A DNA stretch of 64,000 bases from Ophioderma brevispina (taxonomy: Eukaryota > Echinodermata > Ophiuroidea > Amphilepidida > Ophiodermatidae). The stretch spans positions 155,322 to 219,321 of the forward strand of contig JAMKCH010044282.1 of the NCBI GenBank assembly GCA_023653785.1. The letters are read 5' to 3'. Numbering within the stretch: position 1 is the first letter of the stretch; the number at the start of each line of letters is the position of its first letter. The notes under the pieces were generated by a model that saw only the letters and a program-made list of their open reading frames with translations, searched no databases and was not told the origin of the DNA. Made by a program: the position numbers and the translations under genes. This document shows positions 32,451 through 45,420 of this stretch, one piece after another.

Positions 32451-34841
32451 GAATTGGAATTGGAAATTGCAATTGCATATGTAATTTGTATGCATATTGC
32501 AGTAAATGCAGTCGGTTCAACAACCCATCAACTGCATTCATAGCCAGATTTTCGTTCTCTGTCTCTTTTCCCCCTTCTTCTTCACCCCCCCCCCCCCCCA
32601 ATCATGGGCAGGCTTGAAAAAGGTTCAGATCTCGGAGCAATTTTTGGTGTTGTTTAACATTTTATGCCCTGGTCTATACAAATTTACATTTTAATCAAGG
32701 GTAAATTTCCCCATCTCCTGCTTATTTCAAGCCTTGATCACAGGGGAAGATTCACAGTTTGAGGAACCACCTTGTGTTTTTCTTTGAACTTCTGTAAGGA
32801 TGCAACAACGGCTTCGTGCGTGCAATCAAGCACTTGTGAGATACTGGGAAAGGCTTTGTGAAAAAACTGGAATATACGCCTATTTACTCTTCAAATCTGG
32901 TTGCTAATGCATTCCCTAAAATTTCCTTGAATACATTTAACTGGGAAGGAATTTGGAGGCATCACAATGCTTCCTTTTAGGTATCACATTGTTTTGATGT
33001 TCAATTGACACTTGGATTAGAGCCGTGTGATTGCAAATACATACCCTAGATCGCATACAATTTCGGAGAAAAAATTCCGGTTGATTGAACAAGTTTGCAA
33101 GCGATGATAATTGTTCTACCTACTGTGAACCCATTAAGTTAGATGAAGAATGTTATCCAGTCATTAGTATGGGCCGCATTAGAGAGGTAAAAGGTTAGCC
33201 TTTCCTGTGCACTCCAAGATGCTGCCAATCAGTGGTGGCAAAAATTCTGCACACCTTTACACATGAGAATTTTGAAATAAAAATGAGGATTCACTTCTAC
33301 CTCTGTGAAAATGTGTTTATTTCAGCAATAGTTTGATTTAAATGCGATCCTGAATAAGCAAAATTACCCTAATAATCAAAATGTGTGATTAAAATACCTC
33401 AAAAGGAGGACGATGTTTTATAATCACGTGATCTAAGACTTATTTTGTTGCGCAGTAAGGTTCAGGTCTTGTCTAACTGCTTCAAAACGTACCCTTGGTC
33501 AATGAGCGAAATTCCGCATATGAGGGCAGGTAGGCCAAGTCCAAAGACCTGGCACATCACCTTTTTATTAGACACCTATGTTGAAACCTGACACAAACCT
33601 GTCCCATGGACAAAAGTGATAAACCATTAGCTTTGACTATCCTTTAGATACAAAAAGTCACCGGTCTGTATAGAGGTATATATAGTCGCCATTCAAAGTA
33701 CATGTGTTGAGTTTTCAATGGAAGATTTAAAAACTTGAGGTGCCTCTCCTTTGAACCGTTGTTTATTGCCTGAGGCTTCAGCTCACTGAACGAGATTACG
33801 TTCTTGATGAATATCGAAACTTCATTGTTTTGGGTTACTGACCCCTTTTAAGTATCAAACCGTAAAATGAAAAGGTTAACTCTTTAACTCTTAAAGTATT
33901 TATGTGTGGTCATCAGATATTTGATTATGCTTTTTCAAGATACAGCTCCTCAGAGAGGTTATATTTTATGGTAAATTAACACCAGTTTCCGTGGGGATAG
34001 CAGAAACAGTGGCTGTGCGCGTTGCCTGTTTGGTGTTTTTGTTGTTTTGTCAAGGTTGTAGTTAAAGTGAAAGGTTATACATTTCAGGTGGTAGCCCCCC
34101 AAGGATCTCGGTGAGTTGAATGTTTATCTAGAAGGACCAGTATGCACATGAGGTAGTACAATTGATTCCGTCATGTGCGTATGATGTTGGGCAGTAGTGC
34201 TTGACGGAATAAAGGGCAATTTGCTACGGGGCGACTTCTGTATGAAACGTCTACCCTGATCTCTATACATGTACACTGGATAGTCACCTGTGGTTCTCTG
34301 TCCGCGATATTGGATGGATCGGACTGAGAGATTAACAGTTTGTCACTTAACAAAAGAGCATGCGTACATGTGTTTCGCATAGTAATGGTGAGTCTTTAAA
34401 ATTGGCACGTAATGTCGCTATGCCTGTTGAACGGTGGCTCCAGAATCCGATTTGTTGAGGTGGATCACAAATGTCCGCCGGAATCACTTTCCAAACACAA
34501 TACTGTTCCGTGACTAACCCTTTTTATAGAGTATAGAGATGAGTTGGTATAGCATTCATCCCGGAGAATGTACAACTCCTGAAAGTTCACCTCAGTATAC
34601 TAGAACTGGTGATTTCAATCAATTATCTAAAACTCCTTTGGGAAAATACTTTATGAGCTACTCAAAATCTTTTGGAATATGTCTACTCACAATTGGAAGC
34701 ATTTTGTGGATCTAGTGTCACACCCTTCCATAAAAACTTTAAAAAAAAAAATCCTTTTGGATGCAGCAGGAAATTTATAATCAACTTGTAAATGCATTCA
34801 AATGAGTACAAACAAGCCTATTCTTGGTTTTTCACAAATGT
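32451..34841. other. Intergenic, nothing recognised
   Basis: About 2.4 kb downstream of CAB39 with a C-run at 32585-32600 and no exon-like sequence that I can support. The small frames at 32416-32694 and 34171-34380 are not recognised. Confidence 0.45.
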
Positions 34842-37800
34842 GTGGCCATTTGGGAAGCCCCATATTACTACAGACCATTTGGAAAGCTCCGTATGACACA
34901 GGCCATTTGGGAAGTCCTATATGACCACTGGCCATTTTGGAAGTCCTATATGACCACTGGCCATTAGGGAAGCCCCCATATGACCACTGGCCATTAGGGA
35001 AGGCCCCATATGACCACAGGCCATTAGGGAAGCCGCCATATGACCACTGGCATTTGGGAAGTCCTATATGACGGCACTGGCCATTAGGGACCCCCCATAT
35101 GAAACACTGCCATTGGGGAAGCCCCATATGACCACAGGCCATTAGGGAAGCCCCCTATGACTCACTCGCCATTGGGAATTCCATATGACCCACGGCCCTT
35201 AGGGAAGCCCCATAGACTACTGCATTTGGGAGTCCTCTTTTAAGAAAAAAAAAAAACCTCAACAAGAAAGATTAACCACTGTCCATTTGGGAAGTCCTAT
35301 ATGACACTGGCCATTAGGGAAGCCCCCTATGCTACTGGCCATTTGTGAAGCCCCCATATGACCACAGGCCATTAGGGAAGCCCCATATGACGCACTGGCC
35401 ATTTGGGAAGTCCTATATGACCACCGGCCATTAGGGAAGCCCCATATGACTACTGGCCATTTGGGAAGTCCTATATGGGGACCACAGCCAGTAGGGAAGC
35501 CCCATAGATCTCTGGCACATTTGGGAAGTCCTATATGACCACTGGCCATTTGGGAAGTCCTATATGACCACTGGCCATTAGGGAAGCCCCCATATGACTA
35601 GGCCATTAGGGAAGGCCCCATATGACCACAGGCCATTAGGGAAGTCCCCCATATGACCACTGGCCATTTGGGAAGTCCTATATGACTCACAGCCTTTAGG
35701 GAAGCCCCCATATGACCACTGGCCATTTGGGAAATCCTATATGACCACTGGCCATTAGGGAAGCCCCATATGACTACTGGCCATTAGGGCACCCGCCATA
35801 TGACTACTGTCCATTAGGGAAGGCCCCCATATTACTACTGCCATTGGGAAGGTCCATCTGGACCATGGCCATTTGGGAAGTCCTATATGACCACTGCCAT
35901 TAGGGAAGCCCCCATCTGACCACTGGCCATTAGGGAAGCCCCCATATGACCACTGGCCATTAGGGAAGCCCCCATATGACTACTGCCAATTAGGGAAGCC
36001 CCCATATGACTCTGGCTCATTTGGGAAGTCTATATGACCACTGGCATTTCGGGAATTCCTATATACACTGGCCATTTGGGAATCCCCCATTGACTACTGG
36101 CCTTAAAAAAAAAAAATAGGAAGCCCCCATATGACCACTGGCCATTAGGGAAGCCCCCATATGACTACTGCCATTAGGGAAGCCCCATATGACCACTGGC
36201 CATTAGGGAAGCCCCCCATATGATACTGGCCATTAGGGAAGCCCCCATATGACTACTGGCCATTAGGGAGGCCCCCATATGACTACTGCCATTTGGGAAG
36301 TCCTATATGACCACTGGCCATTTGGGAAGGCCCCATATGACTACTGGCCATTTGAGAAGCCCCCATATGACCCTGGCCATTAGGGAACCCATATTACCAC
36401 TGGCCTTGGGAACCCCCATATGAACTACTGCAAAAAAAACCTTAGTGAAGGTCCCTCCGCTCTCATATATGACTACGGCCATTTGGGAAGTCCTATATGA
36501 ACTCATGGCCATTTGGTAAGTCCTATATGACCACTGGCCATTAGGGGAGCCCCCATATGACTACTGGCCATTTGAGAAGCCCCCATATGACCACTGGTCC
36601 ATTAGGGAAGCCCCCATATGACTACTGGCATTAGGGAAGCCCCAATATGACCACTGGCCATTAGGGAAGCCCCATATTACCACTGGCGCATTAGGGAGTC
36701 CCCAGAATGACTACTGGCCTTTGGGAAGCCTCTATGTGACCACTGGCCATTTGGGAAGGCCCCATATGACCACTGTCACTTTGGGAAGTCCCATTGACCA
36801 ATTGCCATTTTAGCATTCCCATATGACTACTGGCCATTGGGGAAGTCCCATATGACCATGGCCATTGGGGAAGTCCATATACTCATGGCGCATTTGGGAA
36901 TCCCCATATGACCACTGGCCATTTGAGAAATCCCATATGACTACTGCTATTTGGTAAGCCCCCAACTACTGGCCATTAGGAACCCCCATATGACTACTGG
37001 ACATTGGGAAGCCGCCCATATAATACTACTGGCCATTGGGGAAGCCCCCATATGACTACTGCCATTAGGGAGCCCCCATGTACCACGCCATTTGGGAAGC
37101 CCTAATAATGAACCGCTGGCGCATTTGGGAAGACCCATATTACTACCAACCACTGGCCATTTGGGAAGCCGTATGACCACTGGCCTTTTGGGAAGCCCCA
37201 TATGACCACTGCCATTTGGGAGCCCCATGTGACCACTTGCCATTGGGGAAGCCCTATATGACCACGGCCATTGTGAAGTCCTATAATGACCATGGTAATT
37301 TGGAAGTCCCATATGACCACTAGGCCATTTGGGAAGTCCATTGACCATGGCCATTGGGGAAGCCTATATGACCACGGGCCTTTGGGAAGTCCCTATAATG
37401 ACCAATGGTAATTTGGTAAGTCCCAATATTACCACTAGCCATTTGGGGAAGTCCATATGACCACTGGCCATTAGGGAAGCCCCATGACTGCTGGCCATTT
37501 GGGAAGTCCATATGACTAACTGCATTAGGAAGCCCTATATGACTACTGGCCATTAGGGAAGCCCCCATATGACGACTGGCCATTTGGGAAGCCCCCAATT
37601 ACTAACTCGGCCATTTGGGAAGTCATCCTATGACTACTGGCCATTAGGGAGGCCCCCATATGGACTACTGGCCATTAGGGTAAGCCCCCTATACCATGGC
37701 CATTTGGGAAGTCCCATATGACCACTGGCCATTTGGGAAGGCCCCATATGACTACTGGCCATTAGGGAAGCGCCCCCGATACTACTGGCCATTAGGGAAG

Positions 37801-38870
37801 TCCATATGACCACTGGCATTTGGAAGTCCCATATGACTACTTGGCCCTTAGGAAGCCCCCATATGACACTGGCCATTAGGGACGTCCCATATGACCACTG
37901 GTCATTTGGAAGCCCCATATGACCGCTGGCCATTTGGTAAGCCCCCATATGAACTACTATACTGGCTCATTTGGAGTCCCATAGACTAATTGCCCTTTTG
38001 GGAATCCATATGACTAATGGCCATTAGGGAAGCCCTCTAGACGCAATGCCCATTTGGGAAGCCCCATATGACTACTGGCCATTAGGGAAGCCCCATATGA
38101 CCACCTTTCCATTTGGGAGCCCCCATATGACTACTGGCCATTAGGGAAGCCCCCATCTGACTACTGCCATTAGGGTAATTCGCCATATGATCCCTGGCCA
38201 TTTGGGAAGTCCCATATGACTACTGCCATTAGGGAAAGCCCCCTATGACTACTGTACTGGCCATTAGGGACGCCGCCCATATGACTACTGCCATTTGAAG
38301 TCCCATATGACTACTTGCCATTAGTGGTACGTCCCATATGACCACTGGCCATTTGGGAAGCCCCTATGAGTGCTGCCATTGTAAGCCCCCATATGACTAC
38401 TGCCATTATGGAAGCCCCCATATGACCACTGCCCTTAGGGAAGCCCCCATATGACTACTGGCGCATTAGGGAAGCCCCCTATGCCCACTGGCCATTTGGG
38501 AACCCCCATATGACCAACCACTTGCCATATAGGGAAGCCCCCCATATTACCCTGCCATTTGGTAAGTCCCATATGACCACTGGCCATTTGAGAAGCCCGC
38601 CATATTCTACTGGCCATTTGGGAAGCCCCATATGACTACTGGCCATTTGAGAAGCCCTAGATGACCACTGGTCATTTGTGAAGTCCTATATGACCATGCC
38701 ATATTGAGAAGCCCTATATGACTACTTACTGGCCATTCTGAGAAGCCCTATATGACTACTACTGGCCATTAGGAGTCCCATATGACCACTGGCCATTTTT
38801 GAAGTTCCATAGACCACAGGTCATTTGTGAAGCCCTATGAACACTGGCCACTGAACTACAGCCATTGAAG
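34842..38870. repeat. 4-kb minisatellite with two interleaved unit types
   Basis: About 135 copies of a 29-30 bp unit. Type 1 is near CCATTTGGGAAGTCCTATATG + ACCACTGG and type 2 near CCATTAGGGAAGCCCCCATATG + ACTACTGG. Both occur throughout, often alternating. Short A-rich interruptions occur at about 35238, 36107 and 36430. All frames here (Trp/Gly/Pro-rich on the - strand) are repeat products. Confidence 0.95.
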
Positions 38871-40435
38871 CCTCATTTTAGATGGGATGACAAAATATGG
38901 TATAGAAGATTTAAAAATACGCAATCTCAGCTGTGCGGGGTAAGTGGTGGGGTGAGGTTCGGATTGGGTCTAACCACTTTCAAACAAAAATTTGAACTCT
39001 ACAGTGGTGTCTGTATAGTAAGAATACATTTTCGTTACTTTGATTAAAACTTGAGTTACACAAATTGTTTCAACAAATCTATCTCATTAACTATTAAGAA
39101 AATAACAAGCTGCTAATTGTCAAAGGTGATATTTCAGAAATAACTTTAATGCGCTGTGTTGAAGTCTCATTTACTTAATGACAAGCCAGAATAAAACAAA
39201 AAAGCTCATTAGTGCCAGTTTTGACAACTGATTTGGTATGCTTATTCCAATAGCTGCAAATTTCATGGGCAAGTAAAAAACTGTATTTTTCTTTAAAGAT
39301 TTAAGTTTTTACGCAAACTTTATGGAGAACAGGCATGTAGAGGGCACATAACGTACAAAAAATCATGATTTTTGAATTCCTGTATCGCAATTCGCTGGCA
39401 TTGGATTTTCAAATCTTTACCAGGATGCCTCTGAGACTGAAGTGTCAAAATTGTGTTGCATGCTTAAAATTATCTTAAAATAGATACAATTTCATGGGTC
39501 AAACAACTGTGGTATATACCATTGCAGCTTGTGTAATTCTAGAATTGTGTCACGCACCCCCTGGTTTTAAATATCCTGGGACTGTACCGTAATTTGGGTT
39601 TATAGTTGTATTTTTGTTTAACCATCATTACCCTTCCTTTAGCAAACACATTGTGTCTTTAACAGTATTTTGTCCTTAAGTGTCCTTATTTCAAATATTT
39701 AGCATCACCTTGTTACCAGAAGTTAACAAGGTGTATATTTGTGTATAGAAACGCTCAATATGGAAATGACCTATTTCTAAGTCTTTCACGCTCGTTATGC
39801 AAAGTGTCCATTTTCAGTTTGATAGTGTGTAATTCTACGTCATTTTATGCATCATGGAACATGACAGCCAGTTTCTGTTATCTCACTGTAAATCTTCCAC
39901 TGGGTGGTAGTTGTAAGTTATACTATAGCCAAGACAATTTCTTATATTATTATTATGATGAGGATGAACCCGTAACAATACGGCAGCTCAGTGTACAAAT
40001 CTGATTGGTTGATGCCTGTAGTTAAGGTTTTATCTGTTCATAGAGAGTCCTTCTGGAATACTTGAGATGGAGCGAGTGTGGAGTGGACTATTTGGGTTTT
40101 TAAAAAACAAAATCTGCCAATTGAAGGGACAGAGAGTTAGTGATTTATTTTTATGTATACTTGTTTCTTTGTTCTTAAAGCTAATGAATGGCTTATAATA
40201 TATGATGTCATTGTTACTATAAGGCCAAATTAAAAAAAAAATATTGGCCAATGCATAATCCCAATGCATTATTTGGGATATCCTGTATTTTTTTTTTGAG
40301 AACTAAAAACAAAAACCCTGTCAAAAATGTGAAAAAGATAAATCTTATATGGAGTGTTCACCTGCAAAAAAAATACAATATAGCCCATTTGTAAACTTTT
40401 TGAGATAGGCTACCAACTATCATAGTATTATTTTT
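38871..40435. other. Intergenic, with dispersed repeat R2 copy 2
   Basis: 39182-39515 is the second copy of repeat R2 (see 9466-9840). The remainder shows no recognisable gene; the 87-codon frame at 39741-40004 has no identifiable domain. Confidence 0.5.
39182..39515 (+). repeat. Dispersed repeat R2, copy 2
   Basis: Colinear with 9466-9840 through gccagaataaaa, caactgatttgg, agagggcac, aaaattgtgttgc, cttaaaatt and catgggtcaaac. Confidence 0.65.
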
Positions 40436-40705
40436 GGTTGGTATTCTGAAAGGGAGTCTAACTTTAAACCCAGGCTTAGTCCTACATAAGTGAACCTTTT
40501 TCCTTCCAACATACTCTAAAAATGTGCTGTAACGGATGAGAAAATTCCTCATGGATCGGCCATTTTGGCCCATCCACGAGGAATTTTCTCACCCATTACA
40601 TTTAACTTTCACAGTATTTTGAAAGAAAAAAAGGTCCGCTCATGTAGGACTAACCCTGGTTTAAACCCAGGACTAAAGTTAGACCCTGTTTCAGAATACC
40701 AGCCA
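40436..40705. mobile_element. Foldback MITE F1, copy 2
   Basis: Ends ggttggtattctgaaaggga and tttcagaataccagcc are inverted. Inside are ctaactttaaacccagg / cctggtttaaacccaggact and the inner stem gagaaaattcctcatgg / ccacgaggaattttctc around ggccattttggcc. Nearly the whole 270 bp can fold back on itself. Confidence 0.78.
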
Positions 40706-40843
40706 TAGTCCTGATTTAAAAATAGAGACCCTACTTTCAATATTCCCAGGTAAACTTTTGAACATATTATCAGAAGTGGGGCATTCTTACAAATCAACTC
40801 TTTAGTTGTGCCATAAATCTCAAATTGTCGCTATTTGCAATAT

Positions 40844-41195
40844 CAGGCGCGGATCTAGGGAGGGGCCGGAGAGGGCGTGCGCCTCCCGGTAATTCTGCAA
40901 AATTTTGCAAAATCAGGCCATTTTGGACAAGTTTCAGCCTTCAGCCCCCCAGTCAGGCCTTGTCTTTTGAGGCGTGGGAGTGCGATAGCACACCATCACA
41001 CACCTAAAATGGTCTTGAGGTGTGCGATTTTCAGCACACCTAAATCTGGTAAAATAATACACAATTTGATACAAAATGCACACCTAAAGCACACCTGACT
41101 CATCTTCAGAAGTGCTTTTTTTAGCACAGTAGGCATTTTTAAAAGCCTTCAGCCCCCAGTAATTTGATGTTTTTCAAATCCTGGATCCGCCCCTG
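40844..41195. mobile_element. MITE with CAGG(G)GCGGATC ends
   Basis: Left end CAGGCGCGGATCTAGG and right end CCTGGATCCGCCCCTG are inverted repeats. The interior has cttcagccccc on both flanks and repeated acacctaaa. No coding frame; target duplication not clear. Confidence 0.6.
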
Positions 41196-42693
41196 GATAT
41201 GATGCGTGGCCAGCGCCCATCTGTGCCAGTCCCCATTTGTTTTACCGCTGGAGTCGACATTTGCGTTAAAGTCACCAGTGAATTAACATGCAGGTAGTTA
41301 GATGATGTGTTGAAAACAGCTCAGTGAATGAGTCTTGTGTGATCGATAGAAAGAAAAGGGGTTAGTTGCAAGTTATTTGGTATTGGTGTGCACTAATTCG
41401 CATGCAAAACACCATACTTTGACAAAATTTAACGAACAGTGAAAACATGTTCCTGTGCAGTGTTTGTATTACACATGTCGACATTTTCCTATGATGCACC
41501 GGGAAAACATTGCCTTTTGGAAGGGACCGTTGGCGGCATACCGTATTGCGAATAGGGATAATTGGGGAAAAATGAACACTTTTGCATTTGAACTGCTAAT
41601 ATTTAAAAATCTATGCATGTGGTCTTCTGCACTGAGCTTTTTTGAGGTGAGGGACCCTATGAGAATTTGTTCAGACTGTAATCTGATATTTTTCCCTTTT
41701 GCCCCCCTGGTTTCCTGGGCTGTTTTGGCATGTACAACCACGAATATGTTCAATAGTGTTGGAAGCGTCAACTTTATATAAATCATAACATGTATGTTTA
41801 ATTTGTACAGTGCATTTCGCTTGCAGTGGAAGGCAGCTGTTTGGTCTAAAAATGTGTGTTTGCCATAATAGAAGAAAAATATAGGGTACATTGGTAAGAT
41901 TTTTTTAGATGAACTTCATAGAATTTGACTCTAAAAGAATACAATATGCTACTATAAAAGATTTTTCAATGACACAGCAAAGTTCTTTTATTTTACTTGT
42001 TGTATTTTATTGTTTTGATATTTTTGATTTTGTGTTGGGAAAAGAAAAGATTGTAAATGAAAATCGTGGGTCAGTTGGCAGATATTTTTTGTGCTAATTT
42101 GCATAGAAATTTTTGAGCCAGCAGGTTTGCCTAGCGTCAGTCACGTTACGGCAAACAAACTTTTTTTTTGGCTTACCATGCAAGGCGAAACAGCTACTTT
42201 TCCTACTGTTATAGAGGTATGAAACAAAAATGTCTGTTACAGGCTTCATGGACAAAGGGGGAAATGGTTGATTGGAGTACTTTTTTCCCTCTTCGCATTT
42301 GAGTTCTGTATGTGAAGTATGTACTTCAGTCTCTATTTTTGGATGACCCAAAATGGCAATCATGGATTTCCTTTATTTTTAAATTGTTATCAGATAAAGT
42401 CGCATCACCAGATAACTCGAGCCACACCATTTATTGCTTGCCTTTGGAACTCGTATAAAACATGTTCCTGGTTGTACGAGCCAAAACGAGTTTTGCATAT
42501 TCGTACTTGTTACTTGGATTTTGTATGAAAAAAAATTAACTGTTATATTATTTTAGCAAAAAGATATATATTTTAAGACTATATGTAGCTTCTAAAATTG
42601 TAAGAGCAGCTACGTGATAACTAGACAGGTTGGATGTGTTATTTTGTTTACCTCAGAGCTACACAGATGTTGCAGCCTGTGCAATTTAGCATA
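41196..42693. other. Intergenic, nothing recognised
   Basis: Overlapping frames of 108 and 140 codons at 41455-41891 lie on opposite strands; neither shows a known motif. Confidence 0.45.
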
Positions 42694-42696
42694 TTA

Positions 42697-43030
42697 AGGT
42701 CGTTGCATAGTGTCATGTCGCTTGCCGCTAGCGGACTGCCTTGATTTATGCTGCACTTCACCGCACTCATTTTATAGTTCTTTCAACGTCGCAGCGGCAG
42801 ACGACCAAAACATGTCATGAGTGGCACCACTCCAGAGTTGACTTCAAGGTAACTCATGCGATCTGCCGCTTTGGGCAAAGCGGCAGGCCCAGCAGCAGGA
42901 AGATCAATTTATTGACAAGACGCTACACCACTTGGTTATCGCTAGCGTTTTCTGACCTGACTGCGTATTGACATAAATTTTGTCATCTGAGCGGCAAAGC
43001 GACAAGCGACGTGACACAATGTAATGACCT
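42697..43030. mobile_element. Harbinger-like MITE with TTA target duplication
   Basis: Left AGGTCGTTGCATAGTGTCAT and right tgacacaatgtaatgacct are inverted, extended by gtcgcttgccgct / agcggcaaagcgac. TTA flanks both sides exactly (42694-42696 and 43031-43033). A 3-bp TTA duplication fits the PIF/Harbinger group; no transposase is present. Confidence 0.72.
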
Positions 43031-43552
43031 TTATGTTGTCATGTATCCACTGAATTTTCCCCCCTTAAATTAAGAGTTATTTGTATTTGTTTGGATATGC
43101 ATTTTGCAATTATTTTTGTTTTTCTTAATACTATCCATGCACTCACGGCACTTTTAGCGTGAAACTAGACATGCTACTGCGCTGTACACGACCTGTGGGA
43201 CATTAGATAATACTATATTTTCAAGTTGATTAGTGGGGATAAATGGTCAAATCAGGTTTGCGTACAATGTTGCATGTAAAATGAAGACATTGGAGTAACT
43301 GATGATGAATATAATTGAATGGATTTGAGATATGTGCTGCTATGCAACACTTGTTTGTTCACATAATAACATTGTTATTTGTGTGTCCATGGGTGTGCTG
43401 GCACCATGTTTGAGTTTATATGCTTGAGTATATGTTTACCCCATGGGCAGAATATACCGGTCTTTTTGATTGGTTATTCATTTGATTATGTGATATCTTC
43501 AGCCAATCAGAAATATGGTAATAAAAAGGCTAGAAGTGCATAAGGTCTTTTT

Positions 43553-44680
43553 GTCCCCGCCGAACTAAGTTCGGAAAGGGGAATATGAAATGGGCTCCGT
43601 CCGTGTGTCCGTATGTCCGTATGTCTGTGAGAAAAATGTTAACCCTGGAATTCTGTGATAAAATGTTAACCCTGTATGCTGTATCTTTGATACACTATAT
43701 CGTGCACACAAAATTCCTTCGCTTCATGGAAGTGCATCATGGCATGCATCGTTTCTGCGGTTTGAAAGTGTGTGATATAGACGGTTTAGGTATGCAAATG
43801 AGCTAATTAAATATGCATAATTAATGTATCACTGAAACGGTACATTAGATATGCAAAATTTTTTTGCCGCATGATCTTGGCATGCATTGTTTTCGCACTT
43901 TGAAAGTGCATGATATATATGCGGCTTAGTATGCAAATGAGCTAATTAAATATGCATAATTAATGTATCGCTGAAACGGTACATCAGATATGCAAATTCT
44001 TTTGCCGCATGAAGTACATTTTGGCATGCATTGTTTTCGCACTTTGAAAGTGCATGATATATATGCGGCTTAGGTATGCAAATGAGCTAATTAAATATGC
44101 GCAATCAATTCGCTGAAACGGTACATCGGATGTGCAAAATTCCTTCGCTACATGAAAGGCTTATGCCATACATCCTTTGTGTGAACATGATATGTGCGGT
44201 TTAGTTATGCGGCTTAGGTATGCAAATGAGCTAATTAAATATGCGCAATTAATGTTTCGCTGAAACGGTACATCGGATGCGCAAAATTCCTTCGCTTCAT
44301 GAAAGGCTTATGCCATACATCTTTTGTGTGAACATGATGTGTTTAGATTTTTTGTGTGAATTACGTTTTATAGTTCTTGTGAGTTATTCTTAGTTTTAGT
44401 TATTCTTAAGTTATTTTTGGCGACTTATGGGTGGAGTTCATCGATTATGTTTTGTAGAGTTATTTTTTTAGTGAGTTATGGATGGAGTTGTTTTAATTGT
44501 CCCCAATGAACTAAGATCTAAGGGCATCGGACCCTGTGTGTTAAGTTGGAGTTCTTGGACGAGTTATGTTTTAATTATCCAAATTTTTAATTTGTGCAGT
44601 TAAGTTGTCACTTCCAAATGATCGCGAAATTCGGCGGGGACATATTTTACGCATCGCGTAAATACGAGTTCGCCTTGTTT
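43553..44680 (+). mobile_element. HINE/Helentron-like element, copy 2
   Basis: Same head GTCCCCGCCGAACTAAGTTC. The subterminal inverted repeat ttcggcggggac (44630-44641) is a perfect 12-bp reverse of the head, followed by the perfect stem tttacgc-atc-gcgtaaa (44646-44662) and tail acgagttcgccttgttt. The core holds about four tandem units marked by tatgcaaatgagctaattaa. About as long as copy 1. Confidence 0.68.
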
Positions 44681-44979
44681 TTATTTGTTACTCAGAGTTT
44701 ATATCATATAATGAGCCAATCAGATAATGTAAAGCATTTGTTGCCAATTAAGGTGTTAAGGGGCACTGGTTGGCTCAAGAGGTTACAGAGGTCTGGTGGT
44801 TTCAAGGCAGCTTCTCTGTTGGAAATTTATCATTGTTTTGGAGAGGGGCCACATGCCTCCTCATCTTACCCCTTTTCATGTTCTAGCTGTCACCAGAATT
44901 CTCCAAAATAAACAGATTTCATGTAATGTAAGTATAGCCAGGTGAGATTTGCACTCTTTATTTTTGTGTATTATCATCT
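44681..44979. other. Intergenic gap with a paired CCAAT motif
   Basis: 44690-44725 holds a copy of the recurring gttactcag..taatgagccaatcag motif. Nothing else is seen. Confidence 0.4.
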
Positions 44980-45420
44980 CACAATAGACGATTTTGCACG
45001 ATCCCCATAATGCATCTCGTATTGTGCCCATTTCCATCCGGGAACTTGTACCAGCCTCAAGTCAGCTAAAAAGATACGGTTAAGAGCGTAATATCAATAC
45101 TAGAAAACTTAACCCATCTGTGACGTTGCACAGTTGAATTGTATTCGTCCAGCAGGTGACAATTAGGGCACGGTTACGATCGAAAATGCCACCTTTTGTC
45201 ATAAATTTCAACATCAGTGCCTCGCTTATTTTTTGTTCTTATATTCTTCTACATTTCCGTAAGAATAACTGCACATGAAAAGGTACTTTGTATTGTAGTT
45301 TTAGGCACTGTCCGGTGAACGAACAGAATATTTTGTAAATATGAACTCGGGACAAGTTCCCGGATGAAAATGGGCACAATACGAGATGTATTATGGGGAT
45401 CGTGCAAATCGTCTATTGTG
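44980..45420. mobile_element. MITE with about 70-bp inverted ends
   Basis: CACAATAGACGATTTTGCAC at the left and gtgcaaatcgtctattgtg at the right continue inward through atccccataatgcatctcgt / acgagatgtattatggggat and cccgggaacttgt-type pairs (acaagttcccgg). The unique middle is about 300 bp. No transposase frame; target duplication not clear. Confidence 0.75.

Noticed and set aside
34798..38617. Series of Trp/Gly/Pro-rich frames on the - strand
   Set aside because: Products of the 29-30 bp minisatellite; frames change at each indel.
41455..41891. Opposed 108- and 140-codon frames as a gene pair
   Set aside because: Neither has a known motif or splice context; chance antisense openness is likely.
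43585..44340. Reading the PSV/MSV-like frame at the head of the GTCCCC element as a protein
   Set aside because: The frame comes from a tccgtatg simple repeat inside a non-coding element present in two copies.
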